64,000 bases of DNA from Lysinibacillus sp. FSL W8-0992 (GCF_038008685.1 NZ_JBBOZQ010000001.1:3534001-3598000), one strand, 5' to 3'; positions 33,754-43,223 are shown, counted from the first letter of the stretch. Numbers and translations: made by a program. The notes: generated by a model from the letters alone, not told the origin.

Positions 33754-34166
33754 ACACCTACCTCTAACTTACTTACAGCAACATCTTATTCGACTAGTAA
33801 GGATAGTGTGTTTCTTTTCATGCATTTTTATTGGTAGTTGCTTAAATAATTGTATATAAACTATGGAGAACTAGGTAACTAACCAATCTATAGTGGTGTA
33901 ATTTTTATTCATTTTACATAATCTAACCGATTAGAAAACTTTCCATAAAAATTGAGTAGATGCTCGCTTTTGTAGAGTGATGAATTGTTCAAAATTAAAT
34001 GTTCGTCATTTTCTGTGTCGTAAAGTCGCATGTTTCTACTATATATATATAGAAAAAGTCAACGAACAAAGTTATGGTTAGGACTATTAACATTCGTAAT
34101 AATGCTGAAGCTTGTAGTAAAATTAATTACATCATTATCCTAAATTTTGAAAAGGAGGTAGAAAAG
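33754..34166. other. Divergent promoter region, VanW gene / LuxR regulator
   Basis: About 410 bases with a TA-rich run (ACTATATATATATAG near 34037). No coding ORF or RNA gene seen; the ORF extending the LuxR protein upstream to 34074 has no ribosome binding site. Confidence 0.45.
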
Positions 34167-36662
34167 ATGCCTACTACACTATTGTCTTCTAAATTAACGA
34201 TTCCTCTCAACGCACCTGATTTAATTGAGCGAAAACAATTATTTGATCTTTTACGACTTCATACTTATAAAAAAGTAACGATTTTACGTGCTCCAGCAGG
34301 CTATGGGAAAACAACTGTACTAAGCAGCTGGTTTGAAAATAGTAAGGAAGCTGTGGCTTGGGTTTCACTTGATGCAGCTGAAAATGATCCGATTCGTTAT
34401 TGGACTTATGCTGTGCATGCCGTTGCCAAAGCTTATCAATGCAATATAGATCAAATACTTGCTCCACTATTACATGCTCAAGACTTAGCAACACTTGAAT
34501 TTTTTATTAATTCATTTTTGGAAGAACTCAATGCTTTAGCAAAACCAATACATATTGTATTAGATGATTATCATGTAATTGATAATCCCGCAATTCATCA
34601 ACTTATGACTCAGTTCATAGAGTACTTACCTTCTGAGGCACATATATATATTGCGACTCGGACAGCACTTGCACTCCCTACTGCTAAGTGGCGTGTTAAA
34701 CAATGGCTACAAGAATTCAATGTGGATCATTTACGCTTTACGTTGCAAGAAACTAAGCAATTTTTTTCCTGCAAACATGCAGTTCCACTAAATCAACAAC
34801 ATTTACAAAATGTTTTAGACAAAACGGAAGGATGGGTAGCTGGATTATTGTTAACGCGCTTGGCGAATGAACAACAGGTGGACCCGTTCGATCATATCGC
34901 GCAGCCGTTTATTTCTGAGTTTCTATGGCAAGAAATTATTCAAAACCTTCCGTCAACAACACAAAAATTTCTCATACAGACATCTTTACTGCACGAGCTA
35001 GAACCTGCTATATGTGACCAGCTCACAAAGCAATCGAATAGCCTTGAATTGTTAGAAAATTTAGAAGCAAAAGGTCTATTTATCATTCGTCTGCAATCAA
35101 AAAAGCCTGTTTTCCGCTACCATCATTTATTTGCTGAAGCTTTACAATTAGAACTAAACAAACAATATTCAGTTCAGCAAGTACAATTGATTGTCCAAGA
35201 AGTTGCTCATTCTATTTACAAGCAGGGAAATTATAATTCTGCCATTGAGCTAGCACTTAAATATGAACAATATGAACAAGCAGCTTCATGGATAACAGAA
35301 CATCTTGTACAGCTCTACGCTTCCGGACAAACAACAACATACATGCGCTGGTTACATCAACTTCGGAGTGCTCACTATATCGTTCCATATGAAATGCTTG
35401 TTATCGGCTTCCTAACTTCTATTACAACAATGGATACAAAAATAGCTACTTCCCTTATGGAGGAGCTTGAAATGCGACAACATGTAGAACATTGGATGGA
35501 GCAAGAAGAGCATGCTGCGATGGCGTATATATATGAAAGTGCTAAAGCATATGCTATTGTCGCTTCTGGTGGGAATTTACAGTTAGTTGAAGAAATTATG
35601 CGCAATCTGCTTGCTAAAGGGCCTGCTCCTTCACGTTGGGATAACGTTCCGATTCCTTATAATATTTTCGAATACAAACTGTCTCGCACTAGTATCGGCT
35701 CAAAAGGGAAACTTCAAATAATGGAAGATGGCGAAGCTGTTGGAAAACTTTTTCGAGAAACATCGTTACAAACTGCAAATGTTACAGCATTTAGCTATGG
35801 GGTCGCTGCTGAATCTTTATACGAACGAAGTTTAATAGAATATGCTCAAAAGGAGCTTGAAATCGCCATTGGTTTAGGTCATCATCATCAAGATGCTGGT
35901 TTATTTATTCCTATGTATTTATTAAAAGCAAAAATTTACACACATCAACAACAAGCAAATACAGCCCGTGCGATGCTAGCCCAAGTATTAGAAGATGTTT
36001 CGGAAAAACATTGGCGAACTTCCATTCAAATTATGCAAGCTTATTGTTTTATAGTTGATGGAGATAGTCGAAATGCAGAGATGCTATTACAGGCAACAAA
36101 AACGAAGCAACCATTTTGGCAGCTAGTTTATGCTCGTTTACTGTTATTAAAGGGCGAGCTAAACGATGCATTATCTTTTGTCATTCAAGTTAAAACGAAG
36201 GCTCAGCAAGATGAGCAAATCGCAACGATTATAGAAGCGACAGTGCTAGAGGTTATTTGCCAGCATCGTTTAGGAAATACTTCTATCGCATTAGATATTT
36301 TACATGAAATGTTACAATTAGCAGCAAAATATTATTATATTCGGACATTATTAGATGAGAAGGAGCTACTCCCCCTTCTAGAGCAATATTTTCAATTAGA
36401 GTCGTATGCATTAAAATGGAATCCTTACCCAGATTATTATTTCAATTATCTTCAAAGTTGCACAACAAGTGTCGTTCGTAACGAAATATTGACACCACGT
36501 GAAATGGAATTGCTCGATCTTTTAGCCAATGGTGTCACCAATCGAGAAATTGCGAAGATGCTGAATTTATCAGATGGAACTGTTCGCGTTTATTTATCTA
36601 CTATTTATCAAAAACTAGGTGTCAAATCCCGCACACAGGCAATCCTCCACACAAAAAAGTAA
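34167..36662 (+). CDS. MalT/LuxR-type ATP-dependent transcriptional regulator (LAL/STAND)
   Basis: About 831 residues. Walker A RAPAGYGKTT (41-50) opens the STAND ATPase domain, LDDYHVI is its Walker B, helical tetratricopeptide-like repeats fill the middle, and the last 65 residues are a LuxR helix-turn-helix (LTPREMELLDLLANGVTNREIAKMLNL). Such MalT-like proteins are ligand- and ATP-gated activators. The real start is ATG 34167 after AAAGGAGG; the first 31 codons of the longer ORF are unsupported. No clear target operon is next to it; the divergent VanW gene is a possibility. Confidence 0.9.
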   Translation: MPTTLLSSKLTIPLNAPDLIERKQLFDLLRLHTYKKVTILRAPAGYGKTTVLSSWFENSKEAVAWVSLDAAENDPIRYWTYAVHAVAKAYQCNIDQILAPLLHAQDLATLEFFINSFLEELNALAKPIHIVLDDYHVIDNPAIHQLMTQFIEYLPSEAHIYIATRTALALPTAKWRVKQWLQEFNVDHLRFTLQETKQFFSCKHAVPLNQQHLQNVLDKTEGWVAGLLLTRLANEQQVDPFDHIAQPFISEFLWQEIIQNLPSTTQKFLIQTSLLHELEPAICDQLTKQSNSLELLENLEAKGLFIIRLQSKKPVFRYHHLFAEALQLELNKQYSVQQVQLIVQEVAHSIYKQGNYNSAIELALKYEQYEQAASWITEHLVQLYASGQTTTYMRWLHQLRSAHYIVPYEMLVIGFLTSITTMDTKIATSLMEELEMRQHVEHWMEQEEHAAMAYIYESAKAYAIVASGGNLQLVEEIMRNLLAKGPAPSRWDNVPIPYNIFEYKLSRTSIGSKGKLQIMEDGEAVGKLFRETSLQTANVTAFSYGVAAESLYERSLIEYAQKELEIAIGLGHHHQDAGLFIPMYLLKAKIYTHQQQANTARAMLAQVLEDVSEKHWRTSIQIMQAYCFIVDGDSRNAEMLLQATKTKQPFWQLVYARLLLLKGELNDALSFVIQVKTKAQQDEQIATIIEATVLEVICQHRLGNTSIALDILHEMLQLAAKYYYIRTLLDEKELLPLLEQYFQLESYALKWNPYPDYYFNYLQSCTTSVVRNEILTPREMELLDLLANGVTNREIAKMLNLSDGTVRVYLSTIYQKLGVKSRTQAILHTKK

Positions 36663-36671
36663 ATATGAAAA

Positions 36672-36722
36672 TGAGCATCTGACAGCTATTGATTGTTGTT
36701 AGTTGCTCTTTTTAGTTTTGTT
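36672..36722 (+). terminator. Terminator after the LuxR regulator
   Basis: GAGCA..CT.ACA pairs with TGT..AG.TGCTC (36672-36706) with mismatches, then TTTTTAGTTTTG. Confidence 0.55.
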
Positions 36723-36931
36723 TAAGGATCTTTGGAGAAATAATGAAAATTTCTGTTTAATTTCCTTAAAGGATGTACTTTTTTATAAAAAAGCTTCTCG
36801 CATTAATCAACTTTTTAAAAAGCGCGGACTCCATTTAACATTAGATGGAATTCATTTTATATAGTATGGGTGCTAAAATTGTAGAGATGAATATGTAACG
36901 AAGATTGAGCAACTAGTTAATGTACAAAAAA

Positions 36932-36962
36932 AGAACTGTTCCTATTACGTTGGAACAGTTCT
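36932..36962 (-). terminator. Terminator after the LysM-CAP gene
   Basis: Perfect 11-bp stem AGAACTGTTCC/GGAACAGTTCT with a T run following on the minus strand (A run 36926-36932 on +). It lies directly past the stop. Confidence 0.93.
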
Positions 36963-36968
36963 ATTATA

Positions 36969-37577
36969 TTATTTTTGAATAAACATTTGAGACCAGTAGT
37001 TACCATCTTTCACAAAGCCTACACCGATATGTGTATAGCTTTTGTTTAGAATATTTGCTCGGTGTCCTTCACTATTCATCCAAGCATTTACGACTTCAGT
37101 AGCTGATTTTTGACCTTTGGCAATATTTTCTCCAGCTGATTTATACGTAATACCGAAGTTTTTCATCATTGTAAAAGGTATGCCATATGTTGGGCTTGTA
37201 TGATCGAAGTAGTTTTTATCATGCATGTCTTGAGATTTATATTTTGCTACTCTTGAAAGCTCCCAATCTTCTTTTAATGCTGGAAGTCCTGCTTTTGCTC
37301 GTTCTGCATTGACAAGTTTAACTACTTCTTGTTCTACAGATGCTTGCTCATTTGTTGGAATATTAATTTTTTGTCCTACGTTAATTTGATCAGGATTTGC
37401 TAGTTGAGGATTTGCATCAATTAGCTCCTGTACGCCTGTTTGAGTGTTTACGGCAATTTTCCAAAGAGAATCACCTGCTACTACTGTATATGAATCAGCT
37501 GCCATTGCGCTGATTGGTACTAATAATGATACTGATAATACGGATGCCATTGCGGCTTTTTTTACTTTTTTAAACAT
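36969..37577 (-). CDS. Secreted LysM-CAP (SCP/YkwD) protein
   Basis: About 202 residues: signal peptide (KKVKKAAMASVLSVSLL, cleavage after AMA), one LysM repeat (YTVVAGDSLWKIAVNTQTG, with the NPDQINVGQKINIP end) and a C-terminal CAP domain (LVNAERAKAGLPAL, HTSPTYGIPF, AGENIAKGQ, NAWMNSEGHRANILN). LysM anchors to peptidoglycan; the CAP domain's role in bacteria is unclear. YkwD and SafA-like proteins in spore formers have this layout. ATG 37577 is nine bases after GGAAGGA. Confidence 0.93.
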   Translation of the reverse strand: MFKKVKKAAMASVLSVSLLVPISAMAADSYTVVAGDSLWKIAVNTQTGVQELIDANPQLANPDQINVGQKINIPTNEQASVEQEVVKLVNAERAKAGLPALKEDWELSRVAKYKSQDMHDKNYFDHTSPTYGIPFTMMKNFGITYKSAGENIAKGQKSATEVVNAWMNSEGHRANILNKSYTHIGVGFVKDGNYWSQMFIQK

Positions 37578-37852
37578 GTAATTCATTCCTTCCTGTTTTG
37601 CTCTATATTCATGGTAAATAGTTTTGCAACATTATTCATCACTAAATATTTGGAAGGATTTTTACAGTTGTATTACATCTGAAATAATTGACGAATAGAT
37701 TGCCAGAATAACGGTCTTTTCTCTCAACTTTTTAGTAATAAATTTGAAATATAGTTGTAACAGGAATATATTACTACAAGATTTTTAGTAGAATTAATAC
37801 CTTTTCATTCATTTAATAACCAATAAATAGAAAATAAATTGTTTGAATGCCT

Positions 37853-38067
37853 AATTGTTTGAGTGCCTGACACTCGCATAGGCATGCATCTAGCATCATA
37901 TCCGCTTCTTAAAACGTAAAAATCCACTTCGCTTTCCGCGGGCACATTATTGTAAGCCGCAACCCTCGCGTACGCGCGGTTTGTTGCGTCTTACATTTCG
38001 TGTGTTCCCACAGGAGTCTTCGTGGATTTTTACTTGGCTATTCAAAATTGTTTGAGTGCCTGACACT
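37853..38067. repeat. 193-bp repeat unit 1 plus closing 22-bp repeat
   Basis: Begins and ends with AATTGTTTGAGTGCCTGACA-CT (37853-37874 and 38046-38067). The interior contains nested inverted repeats: outer GTAAAAATCCAC/GTGGATTTTTAC, inner GTAAGCCGCAA/TTGCG.CTTAC, and CGCGTACGCG at the centre. A partial extra copy of the 22-mer precedes it at 37837-37852. No transposase; ORFs inside are by-products of the palindrome. Confidence 0.9.
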
Positions 38068-38087
38068 TTGCAAAGACACCATCTTCT

Positions 38088-38302
38088 AATTGTTTGGGTG
38101 CCTGACACTCGCATAGGCATGCACCTAGTATCATATCCGCTTCTTAAAACGTAAAAATCCACTTCGCTTACCGCGGGCACATTATTGTAAGCCGCAACCC
38201 TCGCGTATGCGCGGTTTGTTGCGGCTTACATTTCGTGCGTTCCCCCAGGAGTCTTCGTGGATTTTTACTTGGCTATTCAAAATTGTTTGAGTGCCTGACA
38301 CT
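38088..38302. repeat. 193-bp repeat unit 2 plus closing 22-bp repeat
   Basis: A second copy of the element, the same 193-base spacing between its 22-mers (38088-38109 and 38281-38302), over 90 percent identical by eye to unit 1, separated from it by 20 bases. Here the inner stem GTAAGCCGCAA/TTGCGGCTTAC is perfect. Confidence 0.9.
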
Positions 38303-38350
38303 TCATAGTCATGTTGGTAAACCCTACTGACTGTACCCATGAAAATTCAG

Positions 38351-38372
38351 AATTGTTTGAGTGACTGGCACT
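38351..38372. repeat. Extra single copy of the 22-bp repeat
   Basis: AATTGTTTGAGTGACTGGCA-CT, two changes from the flanking 22-mers, just before the DHHW gene stop. Confidence 0.8.
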
Positions 38373-38377
38373 TTTTC

Positions 38378-38400
38378 TTATTTATTTATTTATTTATTTT
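38378..38400. repeat. TTTA tetranucleotide run over a stop codon
   Basis: Five to six TTTA units cover the last codons and stop of the DHHW-family gene (product ends ISKINK). A change of one unit would shift the stop. Confidence 0.85.
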
Positions 38401-39528
38401 GGAAATGGCAGTATCTTCAACGAAGGTTGTTGTATTAAACAACAGCAGAACATCTTCAATACCATTTTCATTCATATACTGCGTTATATTACCGTTATAG
38501 TAGCGCAGGTCGATAACATGTATTTCAGGGATATGATTTGTCAAAAATGGAATGACGTTATGAGCATAAGAGTCTTTGATGACTAAAAGCTTCTGTTGTT
38601 CTATCTGCTGTGGGTCAAGCTTTGTCGTAAGCTTCATAAGCGCATGTACTCCTCCTAAGAAATAAGAATATTGATCCTTTTTCTTAAGAAAGCTTGTATC
38701 GTACATTGTAGTGAAGGTTTGATTAGAATCTGCGATATACATCTCTGTCTTTACTTGCTTTCGTGGAATATAAGCTTGAATTTGATCAGGCGTTACATTC
38801 GTGAATTGACTTCGAGTATGATAGCTTCCAAGAAATGAATTGCTAACGTTTTTAATTAAAAAATCGCTCTGTGAAAGAGGCTCCCACCCCATTTGCTTTG
38901 CATACGCAACATACGCTAAATAGGCTCCATATGTCGTCCAATGATGGTCCGTACGGTAGTAAATGGTTTCAGTTGCATGTGGCTCTAAAAAATCAAAACC
39001 ATTGATAAACGTTAAGTCATTGTGCAATTGCCCTTCTATTAATTGATTGACTTTCTTTTGAGGATACGTTGGAGCTAACCACGGTAAGCGCTCTGGATAA
39101 AGCCCAATTGATGTCGGTGCAAGCAAAAATGTCATGTTCACTTTTGGATGCTTATAGGCGAATTGCTTTACTGCATTTATATCTTGTTGCACTTTCGTAT
39201 TATCTGGTTCTGTAAACTTGTCGAATAAATAGCCGTCTTTCCCTTGGTAGATGTCATTATTCTCTTGTTGCAAGCGGCCTTTTTCTGTGGCTGATTTCAA
39301 CCATAACCATTTGTCCCGAAATGGGAAATGGTCTGTGACGAAACGCTCCACTTCCTCGGCATATTTTTTCGACAATACATCATCCCATGTTAAACGTGGT
39401 GCTGCTTGTAAATATCTATTTTCCAGTTCAGAGAAGCGCTGATGAGGCAAAATGAAAAATAGTAGAGCAAAGAACAGCATCGTACCGACAAAACCAAAAA
39501 CTAGTAATCGCTCTGCATTTTGCTTCAA
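38386..39528 (-). CDS. DHHW-family (AlgX/AlgJ-like) protein
   Basis: 380 residues: one N-terminal membrane anchor (about 8-27), then an SGNH-hydrolase-like domain with the TDHHW motif at 193-197 (YYRTDHHWTTYGAY) and a conserved KDSYAHNVIPF loop. AlgX/AlgJ relatives transfer acetyl groups to exopolysaccharide outside the membrane, taking them from an MBOAT partner. It is the last gene of DUF4358-MBOAT-DHHW, 14 bases after the MBOAT gene. The polysaccharide acted on is unknown. Confidence 0.9.
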   Translation of the reverse strand: MKQNAERLLVFGFVGTMLFFALLFFILPHQRFSELENRYLQAAPRLTWDDVLSKKYAEEVERFVTDHFPFRDKWLWLKSATEKGRLQQENNDIYQGKDGYLFDKFTEPDNTKVQQDINAVKQFAYKHPKVNMTFLLAPTSIGLYPERLPWLAPTYPQKKVNQLIEGQLHNDLTFINGFDFLEPHATETIYYRTDHHWTTYGAYLAYVAYAKQMGWEPLSQSDFLIKNVSNSFLGSYHTRSQFTNVTPDQIQAYIPRKQVKTEMYIADSNQTFTTMYDTSFLKKKDQYSYFLGGVHALMKLTTKLDPQQIEQQKLLVIKDSYAHNVIPFLTNHIPEIHVIDLRYYNGNITQYMNENGIEDVLLLFNTTTFVEDTAISKINK

Positions 39529-39542
39529 ATTTGGCTACCTCC

Positions 39543-40928
39543 TTAAAAACGAAAATATAAAAATGGATTAAACGTAGCGTCGACTAAATAAGCTACAGAA
39601 AGAAAATACAATAAGCCGTACCAAGCAATTTGGACTAATGATAACTCACTCGTTTTCTTCCATAATTTCATCGGTATTGAGGCAATGATTAACACGAGTA
39701 GTAACACTAAATTCGTATAAAAATAGTACCCAGTGTCATTATTCCAAAGTGATTGCCCATTGAATCCGAACATGGCAGCCAAATAGGCTCCTATTAAAGA
39801 TGGTTGATCGAAAGCGAACAATACCCATCCAATTAAAATTAGGAAAATAGCGTATAAATGTCTTGTCCAACGTGGTAGGCGAGAAAGTAATGATAGACCC
39901 CACCATTTTTCAACAATAAGGATGACGCCGAAATACAGCCCCCACCATATAAAATTCCAACTCGCTCCATGCCAAAAGCCTGTAAGTAGCCAAACGATTA
40001 AAATGTTGCGCATTTGTATAGCTAATCCTCTGCGATTGCCACCAAGTGGAATATATACATAATCTCGGAACCAGCTGCTCAGTGAAATATGCCACCTTCT
40101 CCAAAAGTCAGTAATGCTTTGGGCAATATAAGGCTTGTTAAAATTTTCATTAAATCGAAAACCAAACATCAAGCCAAGTCCAATCGCCATATCAGAATAC
40201 CCACTAAAATCAAAATAGATTTGGAAGGCAAAAGCAATAATTCCTAACCAAGCGGTCAACATTGGCATCGTTTCTACATTCGAGCTAGAAATCGTGTCCC
40301 AAAGTAAGCCTATATTATTTGCAAGTAGCACCTTTTTCGCTAAACCAATAACAAAGCGCTGCACACCTTCTGCAAACATACTTATACTTTCTGCACGATG
40401 CTGGAGTTGTTGGGCAATCGTATTATATGTCACGATTGGGCCAGCGACTAATTGTGGGAACAGTGCGACAAACGTACCGAAATCAATCCAGTTCCGCTGT
40501 GCTTTAGCTGTTCCCCTGTAGACGTCGATAATATAAGACATGGATTGGAACGTATAAAAGGATATGCCGATTGGCAAAGGTAGTTCAGTTAACGGAATAT
40601 CCGTGCCAAGTAACGCATTCACATTGTGAATAAGAAAATCTGCATATTTAAAATAAGATAACAGCATTAAATTGACGATAATAGAGCATACAACAATGCC
40701 CTTTCTTTTGACTAATGACATATTTGGCTTATCTAATAACAAACCGAAACTATAATCTGTCAGCGTAGACACTAGCATAATAACGATATAAACTGGTTCA
40801 CCCCATGCATAAAAAATTAAGCTCATTAAAAATAAAATTAAATTTCTAATTTTTCGAGGCGAGCAATAATAAAGCGTTAGCACTATTGGCAAAAATACGA
40901 ATAGAAAGAGCAGGCTACTAAATACCAT
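39543..40928 (-). CDS. MBOAT-family O-acyltransferase (AlgI/DltB-like)
   Basis: 461 residues with about ten membrane helices and the MBOAT active region: FQIYFDFSGYSDMAIGLG, DFWRRWHISLSSWFRDYVYIPLGGNRRG and His320 in LLTGFWHGASW. By family it moves an acetyl group across the membrane for O-acylation of a surface polymer. The gene starts 3 bases after the DUF4358 stop and is followed by the DHHW gene, the usual AlgI-AlgJ/X pairing. Confidence 0.95.
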   Translation of the reverse strand: MVFSSLLFLFVFLPIVLTLYYCSPRKIRNLILFLMSLIFYAWGEPVYIVIMLVSTLTDYSFGLLLDKPNMSLVKRKGIVVCSIIVNLMLLSYFKYADFLIHNVNALLGTDIPLTELPLPIGISFYTFQSMSYIIDVYRGTAKAQRNWIDFGTFVALFPQLVAGPIVTYNTIAQQLQHRAESISMFAEGVQRFVIGLAKKVLLANNIGLLWDTISSSNVETMPMLTAWLGIIAFAFQIYFDFSGYSDMAIGLGLMFGFRFNENFNKPYIAQSITDFWRRWHISLSSWFRDYVYIPLGGNRRGLAIQMRNILIVWLLTGFWHGASWNFIWWGLYFGVILIVEKWWGLSLLSRLPRWTRHLYAIFLILIGWVLFAFDQPSLIGAYLAAMFGFNGQSLWNNDTGYYFYTNLVLLLVLIIASIPMKLWKKTSELSLVQIAWYGLLYFLSVAYLVDATFNPFLYFRF

Positions 40929-40931
40929 GTG

Positions 40932-41414
40932 CTATTTTGTTTCGAAGAAGCTATCGTAAACTTTTATCAGCTCGTCGGCACTATCAGAAATCACTAGTAG
41001 TACATAATTTCCTTTTGTAATTAGTTTGTAGTTTTTAGCATTTTCGTATTGATCTGGTAAATATTGTTCAAATAGTTTTTGGACATTTTCTGCACGTTGT
41101 TTTACTGCCGCTTCGATGTCTGGGATATCCTTAGCGTCCTTTACTTTGAATATAGCAATTTCATTTGATTTAACATTCATCATTGGGATTCGTACTGAAT
41201 AATCCTCAAGCTTTGCCGCATCAATATTGTATAGATCCTTTAATTCTTCTGCAGATAATTCCATTAAAACAGGTTGCTCTACTTTTTCTAACATTTGGTC
41301 TGCCATTTCCTTTGCAGACTGTTTTACTTCAATTGTTGACCCTTTATCTCCAGAGCAAGCCGAAATTACTATGGCAAGCATAGCCGTTAATAGTATCATT
41401 ATTGTTTTTTTCAT
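40932..41414 (-). CDS. DUF4358 lipoprotein
   Basis: About 160 residues: lipoprotein signal peptide with lipobox ISAC (Cys20), then a DUF4358 domain (MNVKSNEIAIFKVKDAKDIP, LVISDSADELIKVYDSFF). Function unknown, but DUF4358 genes often sit with MBOAT/DHHW pairs, as here, so it is probably an accessory of surface O-acylation. ATG 41414 has AAAAGGAG upstream; the longer ORF is unsupported. Confidence 0.85.
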   Translation of the reverse strand: MKKTIMILLTAMLAIVISACSGDKGSTIEVKQSAKEMADQMLEKVEQPVLMELSAEELKDLYNIDAAKLEDYSVRIPMMNVKSNEIAIFKVKDAKDIPDIEAAVKQRAENVQKLFEQYLPDQYENAKNYKLITKGNYVLLVISDSADELIKVYDSFFETK

Positions 41415-41586
41415 GTTAAAAACTCCTTTTTTATTGTGATTCAATGGGAGTAGACGTGGATCATCTACTTACGTTACATAAAAAATTGTTTTCTTTTATA
41501 ATTTTTTGCGTTTTGCAAAATAATTATACTTTTTTTAACAGGAAATACTTATCTCTACCCAGTTATCTATGTAAAAATATCCATAA

Positions 41587-41625
41587 AAAAATGGTATATC
41601 GAGATGTTTCCGATGTACCATTTTC
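41587..41625 (-). terminator. Terminator after the Pyr4-like gene
   Basis: AAAATGGTA.ATCG pairs with CGAT.TACCATTTT (41588-41624) and a T run follows on the minus strand. Confidence 0.85.
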
Positions 41626-41635
41626 ATGTTTAAAT

Positions 41636-42250
41636 TCATTTTCTCGATAGCCGATAAACTAAAGCGATATACAGTAAATCGTACATTAAGGTTGCCATAG
41701 AGGTGATCGTAATGAATGGGGTTCTAAAATATATAAAGAAACCGACGGCAGCAAATAACGTCCCAATCATTTTACAAACCGCAATGGACATCGATTGCCC
41801 GGCTAAACTTCCCCTCCCTAGCAATAAACCGATAAATAGTCCAGACATCATTAAATTTTGCACAAACGCCGTGTATTTTCCTTCCATATCATGTAGTTCT
41901 TGCGAGAGTGAAATAATTATTAAAAAGCTTACGATAAGTGTAAATAGGAATGAAGTATAAAAAAGTTTTGATGAAATCTTTTTTTTATATTCATTGCGCC
42001 CGTATATTAAATATTGCCACATAATGACAAGATCGAGTACAAACCATATAAACGAAATGACACCTTGTAAATCATTTTGCGGATAAATAAATGTAAAGAT
42101 AAATTCCCATGAAATATTGGCACATATTGCAACCATTGGCATACCATATTTCTCATCTTGAAAGCTTCGTTTAATTATAAGTATGTATGTCAAAATCCAA
42201 AATAGTCCCATGCCTAATTGGCAAATAAATAGAAAATAATATTGACTCAT
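41636..42250 (-). CDS. Seven-helix membrane protein, Pyr4/PaxB-type terpene cyclase-like
   Basis: 204 residues with seven predicted membrane helices, about the size of the fungal Pyr4/PaxB membrane terpene cyclases. The block CANISWEFIFTFIYP (Glu49) resembles the family's conserved N-x-x-WE segment, and acidic residues occur at Asp73 (VLDLVIMWQY) and Asp191 (LMYDLLYIALVYR), where the family has a second catalytic acid. Bacterial relatives exist but are little studied. No prenyltransferase or epoxidase gene is nearby, so a terpene-cyclising role is only a suggestion. ATG 42250 is seven bases after GGAG. Confidence 0.55.
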   Translation of the reverse strand: MSQYYFLFICQLGMGLFWILTYILIIKRSFQDEKYGMPMVAICANISWEFIFTFIYPQNDLQGVISFIWFVLDLVIMWQYLIYGRNEYKKKISSKLFYTSFLFTLIVSFLIIISLSQELHDMEGKYTAFVQNLMMSGLFIGLLLGRGSLAGQSMSIAVCKMIGTLFAAVGFFIYFRTPFITITSMATLMYDLLYIALVYRLSRK

Positions 42251-42461
42251 AAACACGCTCCTTTTAAATTTACTTGATAGAATGCAACCTCTTCTTTGTT
42301 ACTGTATGACTAGTAATGAATCTATTATGTCAGTTGTAAGAGGTACAATTTTATACAAGTAAAAATACAGCGCGCCAGTCAATTAGCCTGTAAGTTAAGA
42401 TGCACGTTGCATAAGCTATACATTGGCAATTCAATTCGATATAGTTAAACGGGGTGATGAT

Positions 42462-43223
42462 ATGAAAACTAAAATTTATTACAACAATGAGCAGTTCATA
42501 GCAGGAACTACCTTAAAAGATAGTACGGAACTCGAACAAAACAATATGGCACTACACGTTTGCACAAGCCCAGATGATGTAGTAATCAATCGAAAAAATT
42601 TAGCGGCAACCTTACACTGTGATGTAAATGATTTTATTTGTACGCAACAAACACACAGTGCTAATTTTCATCGAGCGACGTTAGCCGATAAAGGGTTAGG
42701 GGCACTGCGACAAGATACAGCCATTGCGAACACTGATGCGCTCTATACTTTTGAAAAGGATTTAATGCTTTGTAGTTTTACGGCTGATTGTGTACCTGTC
42801 ATTTTTTATAATAATCGTCATGGTGTTATCGGTGTTATTCATTCAGGCTGGCAAGGGACAGTCAAAGAAGTGACAGTCAAACTCTTCCAGCATTTAATAG
42901 AGACAGAGCAATGTAGCCCTCAAGATTTCCACGTGCAAATTGGCATGGCTCTTAGCCAACAGAAATTTGAAGTAGATGCCGATGTCTACGAACAATTTAA
43001 TCGTCTAGGCTATGCGGATGATTTTATGTATTACAATGCTCAAACAAATAAGTATCACATCGATAACCAACAAACTGTGAAAAAGCAGTGTGAGCTTGCA
43101 GGCATTCCGTCACATCAAATTACAATTGATAATACGTGCACATTTCTTAGTGACGAAGGTTTCTCCTACCGTCAAGATAAAAAGTGTGGCAGACATTTGA
43201 GCTTTATTATGCAAAAATCATAA
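42462..43223 (+). CDS. Laccase-domain (PgeF/YfiH/YlmD-type) protein
   Basis: About 253 residues with the metal/catalytic triad positions of the family: His65 in TQQTHSANFH, Cys110 in FTADCVPVIF and His127 in IGVIHSGWQGTVKEV; RKCGRH-like ending KKCGRHLSFI. Proteins of this family were called polyphenol oxidases; E. coli YfiH is now thought to act on mis-incorporated peptidoglycan precursors and others have purine-nucleoside activity. ATG 42462 follows GGGGTGATGAT. A terminator follows. Confidence 0.88.
   Translation: MKTKIYYNNEQFIAGTTLKDSTELEQNNMALHVCTSPDDVVINRKNLAATLHCDVNDFICTQQTHSANFHRATLADKGLGALRQDTAIANTDALYTFEKDLMLCSFTADCVPVIFYNNRHGVIGVIHSGWQGTVKEVTVKLFQHLIETEQCSPQDFHVQIGMALSQQKFEVDADVYEQFNRLGYADDFMYYNAQTNKYHIDNQQTVKKQCELAGIPSHQITIDNTCTFLSDEGFSYRQDKKCGRHLSFIMQKS

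Noticed and set aside
36723-36865. Open segment reading KDLWRNNENFC... to a stop, after the LuxR regulator
   Set aside because: Protein-like in places, but it has no start codon with a ribosome binding site and begins in the tail of a terminator. It could be a remnant; evidence is too thin to list.
37947-38180. ORF across the 193-bp repeats
   Set aside because: It is produced by the palindromic repeat, has no Shine-Dalgarno, and spans two element copies.
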